Shown piece by piece: positions 51,461 to 60,884 of a DNA stretch of 64,000 nt. The translations under genes and the position numbers were made by a program. The stretch spans positions 1-64,000 of the forward strand of contig JABHCC010000023.1 of the NCBI GenBank assembly GCA_018669475.1, given 5' to 3'. How positions within the stretch are numbered: position 1 is the stretch's first letter; every line of letters starts with the position of its first letter. A model generated the notes under the pieces. The model was not told where the DNA came from. It worked only from the letters and a program-made list of their open reading frames with translations, and did no database searches. The DNA comes from Bacteroidota bacterium. GTDB lineage: Bacteria; Bacteroidota; Bacteroidia; Bacteroidales; UBA12481.

Positions 51461-52834
51461 TTACTGAGGTTTAATATTTTCTAAAAGAGCAGTATACTGC
51501 TCTTTTGTATTCTTTGCAGCATTTTCCCACTTGAGGTTATCCACCTCTGTTTTACCATGCTTGCTAAACATATCTGATAAAGCTGAATATTTAACTAATC
51601 CATAAATTGCATCAGCCATTGCATCAACATCCCAGAAATCAATCTTAATGGCATATTTAAGAATTTCTGATACTCCGGATTGTTTTGATATAATGACCGG
51701 AACATTTGAGCGCATTGCTTCCAAAGGACTAATTCCGAAGGGCTCAGAAACGGATGGCATAACATACACATCACTTAATTGAAACATTCTATCAACATCT
51801 TTCCCTTTCAAAAAATCAGTAAAATGGAATTTCTTTGTAATGCCCAATCTTGCAGCATGACGAATCATTTTCCGAAGGAGATCTCCATTTCCAGCCATTA
51901 CGAATCTTACATCATCAGTTTTTTGAAGTACCTTATATGCGGCTTCAATAAAATATTCAGGACCCTTCTGAAATGTAACCCTACCCAGGAAAGTCACAAC
52001 TTTTTCGTTGAGGTGTTTTCTGATACTATCTTCCTCTATCTTGGCATTTGGTTCAACAGCATTATAAACAGTAAATACTTTTTCTTCAGGAATACCATAC
52101 TTATTTACTACAGTATTCCTGGTGAGATTACTAACTGTTATGATGCGGTCAGCTGCTTCCATACCCATCCGTTCAATGTCAAAAACCAATGAATTAACAT
52201 TTTCACCAGCACGATCGTATTCAGTTGCATGAACATGAATTATTAATGGTTTGCCTGATATTTTTTGTGCTGCGATACCTGCTGCATAGGTAAGCCAATC
52301 ATGAGCATGAATCAAATCAAAATCTTGTCCCTGAGCAATTTCAGCAGCAATGAGTCCATAGTTTGACACTTCCTGCAGCAAATCAGGTCCATACTTTCCT
52401 GAAAAATCAATTGTACCTATCTGTTTTGATTCAACGGCTTTGCTTTCCTGACTCTTCCTCAGAAGTTTTTCCCATTTATAATCTTTTGCTTCGATTTTTT
52501 CATTTACAAATGTCTCAAATTCTTCAGGTGAGAGATACGGCATTAACATTGATCCTACTTCAAGATAGGTGATTTCTTTGCTTGTCAGCTCTGTTCGTGG
52601 CAGGGACTCTTCTGTAAGATTTTTATAAAACTGAACAGTTCTTTGCATAACCGGGACACCTGAAGCACCAATTAATTTAATTGCACTTTGATCTTCATCT
52701 CCATAAGCTTTTGGGACAACGAAAATCACCTCGACATCCTGAAAGGCTAATCCTTTGGTGAGACCATAGCAGGCTGTTCCAAGGCCTCCGCTTATATGTG
52801 GTGGAAATTCCCACCCAAACATCAATACACGCAT
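51461..52834 (-). CDS. GT4/GT5-type glycosyltransferase of the glycogen operon
   Basis: A 457-residue GT-B glycosyltransferase. The N-terminus MFGWEFPPHISGGLGTACYGL is like GT5 starch/glycogen synthases; HAHDWLTYAAG is the acceptor-domain signature. VTFLGRVTFQKGPEY and PSVSEPFGISPLEAM form the donor site. It lies between GH57 and debranching enzyme genes, an arrangement known from Bacteroides, so it is likely an alpha-glucan elongating or glycogenin-like enzyme. Donor unknown. Confidence 0.88.
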   Translation of the reverse strand: MRVLMFGWEFPPHISGGLGTACYGLTKGLAFQDVEVIFVVPKAYGDEDQSAIKLIGASGVPVMQRTVQFYKNLTEESLPRTELTSKEITYLEVGSMLMPYLSPEEFETFVNEKIEAKDYKWEKLLRKSQESKAVESKQIGTIDFSGKYGPDLLQEVSNYGLIAAEIAQGQDFDLIHAHDWLTYAAGIAAQKISGKPLIIHVHATEYDRAGENVNSLVFDIERMGMEAADRIITVSNLTRNTVVNKYGIPEEKVFTVYNAVEPNAKIEEDSIRKHLNEKVVTFLGRVTFQKGPEYFIEAAYKVLQKTDDVRFVMAGNGDLLRKMIRHAARLGITKKFHFTDFLKGKDVDRMFQLSDVYVMPSVSEPFGISPLEAMRSNVPVIISKQSGVSEILKYAIKIDFWDVDAMADAIYGLVKYSALSDMFSKHGKTEVDNLKWENAAKNTKEQYTALLENIKPQ

Positions 52835-52844
52835 ATCAGAAGGA

Positions 52845-54785
52845 TCATAAGTTTGACAATAAGTACTTAATTCTCAGCACCTCAGCAACGCTTGAAGCAA
52901 AGGCAATTGCACCGCATGCCCTATATGGAGGGCTTCCATCATAAACCTCAGAAATCATGAAAATGCCATGCTCCATCATATCTTCCTCAAAAGAGGCGAC
53001 TATTCTTTCAACAAAAGCGACACCGTTTTTTCCATACAGGTTTAGCCAGGCTTCTGCAAAATGGCCCAACAACCAAGGCCATACAGTTCCCTGATGATAT
53101 GCCTGATCACGTTTGACATGATCTCCTTCATAGCTTTGCTTGAATGCCTCTGATCGTGGTGATAAGGAGCGGATACCTTTGTCTGTTAAGAGGTCATTAT
53201 TAACCTTATGCAATACAGATTGCTTCTGCTCCTCTGTTAGCATTGAATATGGCAATGAAGCAGCAATAACCTGATTGGGCCGAACATCCCAATTTGCCTT
53301 ATCTTCAAAAACATAATCGGCGAGGTATGCCTTCTCAGGATCCCAGAAAATATCCTGAAAACGCTGACTGATCAAATCCGGCAGGAGCTTGAATTCCTTT
53401 AAAAAGCTTTTACTTTTAATAAGCTGAGCCCCTTCAAGTGCATAACATACAGCATTATACCACAAAGCGTTTATTTCAACAGCATATCCAGGCCTTTGGG
53501 TAACAGGTTTTCCATCAGTATATGAATCCATCCAGGTTAAAGCAGTATTCTCACGGAAAGCGTGTATCAGACCAGATGAATCGACAAAAACATCCGGGAG
53601 GTGACCTTCTTTATAAGCCCTGACAATTGAGAAAATTGTTTTACTAAAATTTTTGAATACTTGTTCCGGATTATCAGAGCTCTCAGCAAGTTTCTGGACT
53701 GCCCATATAAACCATAGTGAATTATCTGCAGACAGGTATACCGGTTTAGTAAAATCGGCGGAATGATCGGGAAATCTTGTTTTATCAAGGTGTTTCACCA
53801 TGTTATTTAGCAACTCAGAAGCAAGTTCAGGTCGGTCAGCGGCAATGGTTAAACCTGGATTTGCGATGAAGCTATGCCGCCCCCATCTACCAAACCATGG
53901 ATATCCTGACATAATCTCCAATCCTTTATCGCGGTTCTGAATAAAAAGATTAGCAGATTGCTTCAGAACATCGTCAAAACTCTCGCATTTTTGAGCTTGC
54001 CTGACGAGAAGTTCAAAACTTCTGCTGAGTTTATTCGTTGTCACCTCTGTTAGACCAGCCGTAAAGACAATACTTTCTCCTTTTCGTATTCTTGTCTCAA
54101 AAAATCCAGGGACAAATAAATCTTCGTGGAATTCGTATCCTCTGATTTCCTCCTTAGGATATTCAACATCATGATACCAATCAGGAGCAACGACAAACTC
54201 ACATTTACGGGAGGTCTGCATGAATAATGAAGGATACTCGGAATATAATCGGGATTTTATCCCATTTTTAACTATTTCTGCTCTTGTATTAGCGAGCATA
54301 TTGGCTTTCGAAAGTTTATGAATGCTTCTGAATGCCAAAAATGGTTGTAAGCGCAATTTGGTAGGTGAATGAGCCTCAAGTAAAGTATATCTGATCATCA
54401 ACCTGGATTCATTTTCTACTAACTGTAATTCTTTCTTAATGACTACTCCCCCGACACGGTAAACCATGCTTATAACAGGTTCCATTTCAAACCAACGGAT
54501 ATATTTATGTCCTTTAGGATTGTATTCTCCCGGATATTTATTGATTCCCAAATTGAATTCATGTCCGTGCTGAATTACAGTTTCATGAAGGTTGCTAAGA
54601 AAAATATGTCGTCCACCATCAATTTCCTGAACAGGAGCTATCAATAAACCATGATATTTACGTGTATTACAACCCACTATAGTAGTAGAACAGTAGGCTC
54701 CATTCTGATTTGCCACAATAATTTCTTTTGGCAAAGAGTATTCTAGATTTACTAGCTGGGTTTTATCAAATTTCAGAAAGTTCAT
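52845..54785 (-). CDS. Glycogen debranching enzyme, amylo-alpha-1,6-glucosidase (GH133)
   Basis: A 646-residue enzyme. An N-terminal glycogen-debranching domain (about 1-270; ANQNGAYCSTTIVGCNTRKYHG in parts) is followed by an (alpha/alpha)6 barrel. PWFGRWGRHSFIANPG (about 305-320), WMDSYTDG, AVEINALWYNA and YHQGTVWPWLLG mark the amylo-1,6-glucosidase catalytic half with its acid residues. It hydrolyses alpha-1,6 branch stubs. It is the first gene of the minus-strand glycogen operon. The 206-bp gap upstream holds the divergent ferredoxin promoter and is otherwise featureless AT-rich DNA. Confidence 0.93.
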   Translation of the reverse strand: MNFLKFDKTQLVNLEYSLPKEIIVANQNGAYCSTTIVGCNTRKYHGLLIAPVQEIDGGRHIFLSNLHETVIQHGHEFNLGINKYPGEYNPKGHKYIRWFEMEPVISMVYRVGGVVIKKELQLVENESRLMIRYTLLEAHSPTKLRLQPFLAFRSIHKLSKANMLANTRAEIVKNGIKSRLYSEYPSLFMQTSRKCEFVVAPDWYHDVEYPKEEIRGYEFHEDLFVPGFFETRIRKGESIVFTAGLTEVTTNKLSRSFELLVRQAQKCESFDDVLKQSANLFIQNRDKGLEIMSGYPWFGRWGRHSFIANPGLTIAADRPELASELLNNMVKHLDKTRFPDHSADFTKPVYLSADNSLWFIWAVQKLAESSDNPEQVFKNFSKTIFSIVRAYKEGHLPDVFVDSSGLIHAFRENTALTWMDSYTDGKPVTQRPGYAVEINALWYNAVCYALEGAQLIKSKSFLKEFKLLPDLISQRFQDIFWDPEKAYLADYVFEDKANWDVRPNQVIAASLPYSMLTEEQKQSVLHKVNNDLLTDKGIRSLSPRSEAFKQSYEGDHVKRDQAYHQGTVWPWLLGHFAEAWLNLYGKNGVAFVERIVASFEEDMMEHGIFMISEVYDGSPPYRACGAIAFASSVAEVLRIKYLLSNL

Positions 54786-54953
54786 ATAGATTCATTGGTT
54801 TTCAGGTTGTTAAACTAAGAAGCATGACATGTTTAAGATATTAGAGTTTATTAAATTATCATAAAATGAAATGATTAACAAACAGAAAAGAAGAAGATTA
54901 AAAAAATTAAGAATAAAAAGCACTCAGAATGTCATGAAAAATAAAAAAGCGTA

Positions 54954-54961
54954 TAAATTTG
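54954..54961 (+). promoter_or_regulatory. Putative -7 box of the ferredoxin gene
   Basis: TAAATTTG matches TAnnTTTG exactly, 30 bp before the ATG at 54992. No convincing -33 element. Confidence 0.45.
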
Positions 54962-54991
54962 TGGCGGAATAATAATTCAAAACGAAGAAAA

Positions 54992-55159
54992 ATGGCATAC
55001 GTAATTAATGACGATTGTACAGCTTGCGGTACCTGCATTGATGAATGTCCGGTTGAGGCTATCAGTGAAGGAGATATCTATGTAATTGATCCGGAAGAGT
55101 GCACTGATTGTGGTGCATGTGCTGATGTTTGTCCGGTTGAAGCAATTCATCCCGCATAA
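54992..55159 (+). CDS. 2[4Fe-4S] ferredoxin
   Basis: A 55-residue bacterial-type ferredoxin. Two CxxCxxCxxxCP motifs are complete (CTACGTCIDECP, about 9-20, and CTDCGACADVCP, about 38-49), each supplying three ligands to one cluster and the fourth to the other. The frame begins at 54959, but the ATG at 54992 gives the exact classic ferredoxin length. It is a low-potential electron carrier for enzymes such as the indolepyruvate oxidoreductase of this window. It is monocistronic with a terminator. Confidence 0.95.
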   Translation: MAYVINDDCTACGTCIDECPVEAISEGDIYVIDPEECTDCGACADVCPVEAIHPA

Positions 55160-55181
55160 GCAATCTAAAGACATTTTACAG

Positions 55182-55206
55182 AAGCCGGTTTATCCGGCTT
55201 TTTTTA
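55182..55206 (+). terminator. Rho-independent terminator of the ferredoxin gene
   Basis: 7-bp GC-rich stem (aagccgg / ccggctt), 5-nt loop, then a run of T. It abuts the end of the convergent lamin-tail gene at 55204. Confidence 0.85.
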
Positions 55207-57936
55207 TTTTCTCATCAGCATAAATGACTTTACAATCCTCTCTTCTCCAGTATTGACAAAGATGAAATACATCCCATTATCCTTCAGGTTTAGCTCTGAT
55301 GTTGATCCAATTGTTTGTTTTTGACCTGCCTGGCTCAGGAAAAAAGCCCCTTTGGCCATATCTCGTCCCTGAATATCAACAATTTTCCACTCTATCATAC
55401 CGGTATTTGCTCCTTCGAGATTTAAGAAGAGTTCTTCTCCAACGGGATTAGGATACAGAAGTAGTTTGGGTCCCGCTTCAAATTCATTCTCAATACCACT
55501 ACCTGAATTTGAAGACAATGGTGTTGGTGTGGTCATATAGGACCAATCAGATGCTCCATCCTGACTTCGGGCGTATGAAACATCTGTTGTTTGTACAGGG
55601 TAACTAACATCATCCAGCACGTGGTTTTCACCCCCAATCCTTTGCACAAGACCTATATGTTCACCTGCCCCTGCCAGTTGAAAATCAACGTGAGTGGGTC
55701 CAAGGCTAAGGTTATTATCGGGCCAAAGCAGTAGGTACCCCTTTGCAGGAACAGTTGTTTTACCGGGTTCAGTTGTCGGAATCAATGAAGCCAGCGGATC
55801 ATTCATATCATCTGTAAGGTATAATCCTCCCAGATCGATGGCGACATTACTATTATTGTAAATTTCAATCCAATCAACAAAATTACCAGCTTCATCAGAA
55901 ATGGTAGAAACATTTCTGGCCATTAACTCATTAATATACAAGCCTGTAATCAGATCATCTTCCACCACATTTGACACTCCTGGAGTTGGAGTCTCGAAAA
56001 AGCCCCAATCTGTTGCACCATCGAACAAACGTCCATATGATATATCAGAGCTTTGTTGCCCATACGCAATTTCATCAACAGAATGGTAGGTTCCATCTAC
56101 CAATTCAAACAGACCCACTTGTTCGCCTGCTCCGGCAAGCAGAAAATTTGTATGCAAAATCCCATTTTCAGGACTTGCATCCGGTCGGAATACTAAATAG
56201 CCTTTGGCAGGAATGGTAGTCTTTTGAGGGTCAGTTGATGGAATTTGAAACAATCCCGGGTCACCAGTATCATCTGTCAGAAACAACCCAGCCAGATTAA
56301 CCGCTTGATTGTTTATGTTATACAGCTCTATCCAATCAGAAAATTCACCATTTTCATCTGGAAATATTTTAGTATTTCTAGCTAGTATCTCGTTAATAAA
56401 GATACCCGTTACACGATCATTAATTTCTGCCGAATTTGCATAGCCAGGAGTAGGAACCTTCATTGGCAGCCAAGAACCTGTGCCATCAGGGAAACGACCA
56501 ATAGAAACATTTGGTTCCTGGGTAGTAAAAGTATGGGAATCTAAAAATACGGAAGTGCTGCGATATTGAACCAGCCCCACTGACTCACCTGAGCCTGAAA
56601 GCTTAATATCGAGGTGTCTGACACCCTGTTCGGGATCATTGTCAGCCCAAAAAACCAGAAATCCGTGAGCCGGAATTGTGGTTGAATCAGGGGCTGTGGC
56701 AGGAATTCTGTAATTAATTGGTTTGAGCAGGCTGTCAGTCACAATCAATCCACCAATATCAACCGCAAAATCATTGGTGTTATAAAATTCTATCCAGTCT
56801 TCAATCTCTCCAAAATTATCCGGCAGGTAGCTCTCATTACTTGCCATAATCTCATTTATTACCACTCCATCAATCTGGGTATAAGTATATTGGTTTTCAG
56901 CTTCAGGACTTGGAATATTCAGAAAAATCCAATTATCACTTCCATCAGGAAACCGGCCAAATGTGGCATCCGAACTTGCGGCAGGATATTGAGCCTGAGT
57001 CATTATTGTTAAACCGTCAGCTTGAACCATGGTAACTTTTTCTCCATTTCCACTTAATCTGAAATCAATATGCAAAATTCCCTGTTTAGGATCTCCATCA
57101 GCCCATAAGCGTAAAAAGCCACCGGCCGGGACAGTTGTGCTATCCGGAAAATAAATGGGTATTCTGTGCATGGTTAGTTCCCCAATGCTATCAGTAAGAT
57201 AGGCACCTCCCACATCAATTGGATTGCCACTTGGATTAAAAAACTCGATCCAGTCTTCCGATTCACCGTACTCATCCGTATCAACTCCTCTGTTCACCGC
57301 CATTATTTCATTCATTAGCACATTTCCTATACTTCTGACGGGAAGATTTTGTGAGTTCGGGCTGGGATCCGATAATAGCTGCCAATTATTACTCCCATCC
57401 GGATACCTTCCATAGGGTACATCTCTTTCAAGCTTTGGATAGCTTATCTGATCAATAATATTCACTTGTCCACCGATCAGCTGGGCCAAATAGACTGTTT
57501 CACCTCCATTACTCAACTTAAATGGTAAATGGTTGATCCCTTCCCCTGATTCTCCATCCGCCCAAAGGATTAGATGTCCTCCTGCAGGAATAGTTGTTTT
57601 TGAGGCATCTGAGCCAGGAATGCGATGAAAACTGGTAGGCAGAGAAGTATCTGACATGTATAAACCAGCAATATTAATATCAGATCCTCCCGGATTATAC
57701 AGTTCAATCCAATCATCATCATCTCCAGCTTCATCCTGCAGTCCTTTTGCATTCCGCGCTACAACTTCATTAATTCGTATATCCGCAGTGGTAAATTCCG
57801 TTTTTGAAAAGTCCACCTCATCATTTTCAGGTAGTACTATAGATATCTTCGTACCATTCAGTAGAAGATTATGAGACGCAACTACTTCAACAAAGATAAA
57901 TCCCAGTAAAAGAAAGATTATAATACTTTTATTCAT
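55204..57936 (-). CDS. Secreted five-repeat lamin-tail-domain protein with T9SS sorting domain
   Basis: A 910-residue exported protein. A signal peptide is followed by five lamin-tail domains of about 155-160 residues. Each starts INE(V/I/L)(V/M/L)A and contains DWIE(L/F/I)YN, a GG-x-(Y/L)-(M/L/V)-(S/T)-D strand, a TTIPA-type segment and a SYGR-like strand. The last about 85 residues (LLLYPNPVGEELFLNLEG, and VKSFMLMRK at the end) are a type A C-terminal sorting domain for type IX secretion, so the protein is placed on the cell surface or released. The frame opens at 57990, but GAGGAA at 57943-57948 lies 6 bp before the ATG at 57936. It follows citF on the same strand. The link to citrate lyase is unexplained. 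Confidence 0.88.
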   Translation of the reverse strand: MNKSIIIFLLLGFIFVEVVASHNLLLNGTKISIVLPENDEVDFSKTEFTTADIRINEVVARNAKGLQDEAGDDDDWIELYNPGGSDINIAGLYMSDTSLPTSFHRIPGSDASKTTIPAGGHLILWADGESGEGINHLPFKLSNGGETVYLAQLIGGQVNIIDQISYPKLERDVPYGRYPDGSNNWQLLSDPSPNSQNLPVRSIGNVLMNEIMAVNRGVDTDEYGESEDWIEFFNPSGNPIDVGGAYLTDSIGELTMHRIPIYFPDSTTVPAGGFLRLWADGDPKQGILHIDFRLSGNGEKVTMVQADGLTIMTQAQYPAASSDATFGRFPDGSDNWIFLNIPSPEAENQYTYTQIDGVVINEIMASNESYLPDNFGEIEDWIEFYNTNDFAVDIGGLIVTDSLLKPINYRIPATAPDSTTIPAHGFLVFWADNDPEQGVRHLDIKLSGSGESVGLVQYRSTSVFLDSHTFTTQEPNVSIGRFPDGTGSWLPMKVPTPGYANSAEINDRVTGIFINEILARNTKIFPDENGEFSDWIELYNINNQAVNLAGLFLTDDTGDPGLFQIPSTDPQKTTIPAKGYLVFRPDASPENGILHTNFLLAGAGEQVGLFELVDGTYHSVDEIAYGQQSSDISYGRLFDGATDWGFFETPTPGVSNVVEDDLITGLYINELMARNVSTISDEAGNFVDWIEIYNNSNVAIDLGGLYLTDDMNDPLASLIPTTEPGKTTVPAKGYLLLWPDNNLSLGPTHVDFQLAGAGEHIGLVQRIGGENHVLDDVSYPVQTTDVSYARSQDGASDWSYMTTPTPLSSNSGSGIENEFEAGPKLLLYPNPVGEELFLNLEGANTGMIEWKIVDIQGRDMAKGAFFLSQAGQKQTIGSTSELNLKDNGMYFIFVNTGEERIVKSFMLMRK

Positions 57937-57942
57937 TTTCAT

Positions 57943-57948
57943 TTCCTC
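57943..57948 (-). promoter_or_regulatory. Shine-Dalgarno-like site deciding the lamin-tail start
   Basis: GAGGAA on the minus strand, 6 bp from the ATG at 57936 but directly touching the other ATG at 57942. This supports the second ATG. Such sites are uncommon in Bacteroidota. Confidence 0.45.
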
Positions 57949-57961
57949 AGCATTTAAGTCA

Positions 57962-59521
57962 CTACTTTTCAACTTTGTGAACCACATCAATCAAAGTACC
58001 ATCCACCCATTTTATTCCTGCAATAACTTCACCACCCTTCCGGGCTTTCAATGGTTTTCCACAGATCTCTTCAGCTTCATCTTTTAATTCATGTATAGAT
58101 TTAACAGGCAAATCTGAATCTTTCATCTTTTCAAATAAATCTTTTCGAAGAGGATTAATGGCAATTCCTCGTTCAGTTATTATTACATCAATTAATTCGC
58201 CGGGGCCACAAAGTGTTGTCACTTCATCAACAATGACCGGTATTCGATCTCTGAAAAGGGGTACGGGTAAGATAACCGTTTTTGAAAATAAGCAATTCTG
58301 CCAGCCACCTATACCATGCAATAAATATCCATCTGAATGTGTAACTACATTTCCGTTAAAATTTACATCTATTTCTGTGGCACCCAATATTGCGACATCA
58401 ACCATGCCGGCAAAGTTACCTTTTCCATGGTAGTTATAACTAGTAAAAGGGCTTGTCCAAACATGATTAGGATTCTCCGCCATTGAGCGTATTCCCTCTA
58501 AATCAAATGTTTGACCATCAAGTATATATTCAATCAGACCTTCCTCCAGCATCTGAACAAGATATTTATTACTTCCCCCCCTTGCAAATCTTGCTTTAAT
58601 CCCTTTACTTTTCATTATGGTTCTGAAGTAATCACTAACAGCCAGTGAGGTACCTCCTGCTCCGGTTTGAAAAGAGAATCCTTCCTGAATTATACCAGTA
58701 TGCTCACAAAATCGTGCAGTCATTTCAGCAAGCAATAAACGATCAGGACTTTTTGTAATCTGTGTTGTGCCCGAAACAATTTTCTCGGGGATACCAACTT
58801 TGTCCATTACGACGGTATAATCCACATGATTTCCTTGTATTTGCCAGGGGATACAAGGAAATTCAACCATATTATCAGTTACAACAATAACTTTTTCTGC
58901 ATATTCTGAATCAGCCAGAGCAAATCCTAGTAATCCACTTGCAGATTGACCATACAATCCGTTTGCATTCCCGAATGGATCGGCACAACCAGCGCCAATT
59001 ATTGCAATATCAATCTCCACATCGCCATCCTGTATAGCCTGATATCTTCCTCCATGAGATCTCAAAACAGCAGTTCCAGACATATTTCCCAATGAAGTAA
59101 ATCTTCCTAAAGGGCCATTCATACTTCCTTCAATTCTGTTAATAGTTCCGTCTTCCAGATATTTGATCAGGTGTTCATGACACGGGAAAGAAGCTGAAGG
59201 AATCCAAACGAGGTCTTTTATTCCCAGTTCATGAGCAATATCAAAAACCTGATTAGCTATCAAATCACCATTGCGAAAATGATGATGGGTCGAAAGTGTC
59301 ATTCCATCCTTCAATCCAGCCTTAATGAGGGCCTCTTTAAGGTTTTTAACAGTTTTATTACCATCTGCCGGATAATCGGCATAAGTATTAATTCTCCTTG
59401 ATTTGATTCTTCCGGTGGGTTTAAATTTTCCAACACCCTGAAAAGGCACAACACTTTTTCCGTTCAGTTCGCTTAACACCCATCTACCAGCAGCATTCTT
59501 TATCAATTTTTCCTTACTCAT
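57962..59521 (-). CDS. citF: Citrate lyase alpha subunit
   Basis: A 519-residue CitF, the acetyl-ACP:citrate ACP-transferase of citrate lyase. Homology runs throughout, with THHHFRNGD (about 77-85), GNMSGTAVLRSHGGR near 145-160, FQTGAGGTSLAV and the GIAINPLRKDL end segment typical of CitF. With the CitDE fusion upstream it would cleave citrate to oxaloacetate and acetate. The related citramalate lyase is the main alternative. I start at 59521 because GGAGGA lies 6 bp upstream; the other ATG at 59527 directly touches it. The gene overlaps the CitDE end by 8 bp. Confidence 0.92.
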   Translation of the reverse strand: MSKEKLIKNAAGRWVLSELNGKSVVPFQGVGKFKPTGRIKSRRINTYADYPADGNKTVKNLKEALIKAGLKDGMTLSTHHHFRNGDLIANQVFDIAHELGIKDLVWIPSASFPCHEHLIKYLEDGTINRIEGSMNGPLGRFTSLGNMSGTAVLRSHGGRYQAIQDGDVEIDIAIIGAGCADPFGNANGLYGQSASGLLGFALADSEYAEKVIVVTDNMVEFPCIPWQIQGNHVDYTVVMDKVGIPEKIVSGTTQITKSPDRLLLAEMTARFCEHTGIIQEGFSFQTGAGGTSLAVSDYFRTIMKSKGIKARFARGGSNKYLVQMLEEGLIEYILDGQTFDLEGIRSMAENPNHVWTSPFTSYNYHGKGNFAGMVDVAILGATEIDVNFNGNVVTHSDGYLLHGIGGWQNCLFSKTVILPVPLFRDRIPVIVDEVTTLCGPGELIDVIITERGIAINPLRKDLFEKMKDSDLPVKSIHELKDEAEEICGKPLKARKGGEVIAGIKWVDGTLIDVVHKVEK

Positions 59522-60746
59522 TCTCATTCCTCCAATTGCTTGAAATCAGGTTTAATTCTGTTGCTAATCTGACAGTTCTTTCAGCTCTTTTCACTACGGG
59601 TGGATCTATCATTTTTGTTCCAAGAGAAACAACTCCCAGACCTCTTTGGGTCGCATCCTCAAAAGCCATAACAACTTCTTGGGCACGCCTTATTTCATCT
59701 GGTTCAGGAGCAAAACTTTTATGTATTATCTCAATCTGACGGGGGTGAATGCATCCCATGCCATCATAACCCATAGCTTTTGAGCGTTTCACAGTAGCAG
59801 CCAGTCCAACATGATCCCCAACATCAGAGAAAACAGAGTCGATAGCCTGAATTCCGGCAGCCTTACAAGCATTAACCACAACAGATCGTGCATAAAATGA
59901 TTCCGATCCTTCTACGGTTCTTCTACATCCCATATCAGCAGTGTAGTCTTCTAGTCCGATTGCCAGGGCCACTACGTTACTAGCTGCCGAAGCAATCTCA
60001 AAGGCTTTGACAATCCCTAAAGCACTTTCAACAATCGGCATTAGCCAGATATCACCTTGATCGCTGTCGTTTTCCCTGATCTCCAGAATTTTCTGATTTA
60101 CCTGCTTAATCTGCTCAGCACTTTCACACTTTGGCACCAATATCAGCTGAACTCCATGAGGCACAACAAATTCAAGGTCGCATAATCCCAAAGGTACCTG
60201 ATTTATTCTCACCATCTTTTCAGCACCAAAGAAGTCTAGAACCCGAAGAGCATTGCGGACCAATATTCTTGCTTCAGGCTTGCGTTCAACAGCCACGGCA
60301 TCTTCAAGATCCAATATTAATCCATTGGGCTTATGAACACCAGCATTAAGCATCAGGCTTGGTGTATTACCAGGCAGATACAATCTTGAAAACCTGAATT
60401 TATCCTTTGCTGTGGACTCAACCTTTTCATCTCTTTCCTGAGGCAGGTATTCAACTCTGGTTTCAATTAACTGTCGTATGGCAGCTTCGATCCTGGCTGA
60501 AATAACAAATGGAAGAGCACCAGCATCATGAATTGTGATATGAAGATGTTCAAAGCCAAAATGACGAACAACTTCTTCGGCAAGCTGTTCAATGGATGGG
60601 CCATACATAGTCTTAACTTTAGAAGTAAGTTGTATCTGAATGCCCCCTGACATAGATTTCTCCAGAATTACTTCGCAATCAGATCTAATCCGACCGCCAT
60701 AATTCCCTGCTTTTGAATAACCATCTAAATATTTCACAAGTTTCAT
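59514..60746 (-). CDS. Citrate lyase gamma-beta fusion (CitD-CitE)
   Basis: A 410-residue fusion. Residues 1 to about 97 match the citrate lyase acyl-carrier subunit CitD (GGIQIQLTSKV, GPSIEQLAEEVV, LHITIHDAGALPFVISARIEAAI in parts). Ser22 in RSDCEV aligns with the serine that carries the phosphoribosyl-dephospho-CoA group. Residues about 117-405 are the CitE/HpcH lyase domain: SRLYLPGNTP, LDLEDAVA, LVPKCES, MPIVESALG with Glu240, and GLEDYTADMG. The two subunits are normally separate proteins. The citrate lyase ligase (citC) and prosthetic-group genes (citX, citG) are not in the window. A promoter-like -7 box precedes it at 60761-60768. Confidence 0.88.
   Translation of the reverse strand: MKLVKYLDGYSKAGNYGGRIRSDCEVILEKSMSGGIQIQLTSKVKTMYGPSIEQLAEEVVRHFGFEHLHITIHDAGALPFVISARIEAAIRQLIETRVEYLPQERDEKVESTAKDKFRFSRLYLPGNTPSLMLNAGVHKPNGLILDLEDAVAVERKPEARILVRNALRVLDFFGAEKMVRINQVPLGLCDLEFVVPHGVQLILVPKCESAEQIKQVNQKILEIRENDSDQGDIWLMPIVESALGIVKAFEIASAASNVVALAIGLEDYTADMGCRRTVEGSESFYARSVVVNACKAAGIQAIDSVFSDVGDHVGLAATVKRSKAMGYDGMGCIHPRQIEIIHKSFAPEPDEIRRAQEVVMAFEDATQRGLGVVSLGTKMIDPPVVKRAERTVRLATELNLISSNWRNENE
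59528..59533 (-). promoter_or_regulatory. Shine-Dalgarno-like site deciding the citF start
   Basis: GGAGGA on the minus strand, inside the end of the CitDE reading frame. It is 6 bp before the ATG at 59521 and 0 bp before the ATG at 59527, so it favours the former. Confidence 0.45.
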
Positions 60747-60760
60747 TGATTGGGTAAGTG

Positions 60761-60768
60761 CAAATATA
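60761..60768 (-). promoter_or_regulatory. Putative -7 box of the citrate lyase operon
   Basis: TATATTTG on the minus strand matches TAnnTTTG exactly, 14 bp before the CitDE ATG. It lies downstream of repeat copy B. Confidence 0.4.
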
Positions 60769-60788
60769 CATTTTCATCCGCTTATTTT

Positions 60789-60870
60789 TAGATTTATAAT
60801 CCTTGGATGGAGCTCTTATATCAAATAAAAACCATCGTCATGTGTGTTTAAATGACTCGGTATTCGTTCA
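60789..60870 (-). repeat. Intergenic element, copy B (mmdB-citDE)
   Basis: On the minus strand: ACCGAG, then TTTAAACACACATGACGATGG, TTTTTATTTG, GAGCTCCATCC and ATTATAAATC. It shares GAGCTCCATCC and the preceding ACACAC and T-rich parts with copy A, but lacks about 20 bases between ACCGAG and the ACAC run. The helix GATGG/CCATC can form in the RNA. Confidence 0.5.
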
Positions 60871-60884
60871 GTTGATAATATAAA

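Noticed and set aside
51779-52192. 137-codon plus-strand frame
   Set aside because: It is antisense to the GT4/5 gene and has no start context or family motif.
55204-57936. Regular repeats suggesting a CRISPR or tandem-repeat array
   Set aside because: The repeats are five diverged protein domains of about 160 residues in one open frame, not short identical DNA units with spacers.
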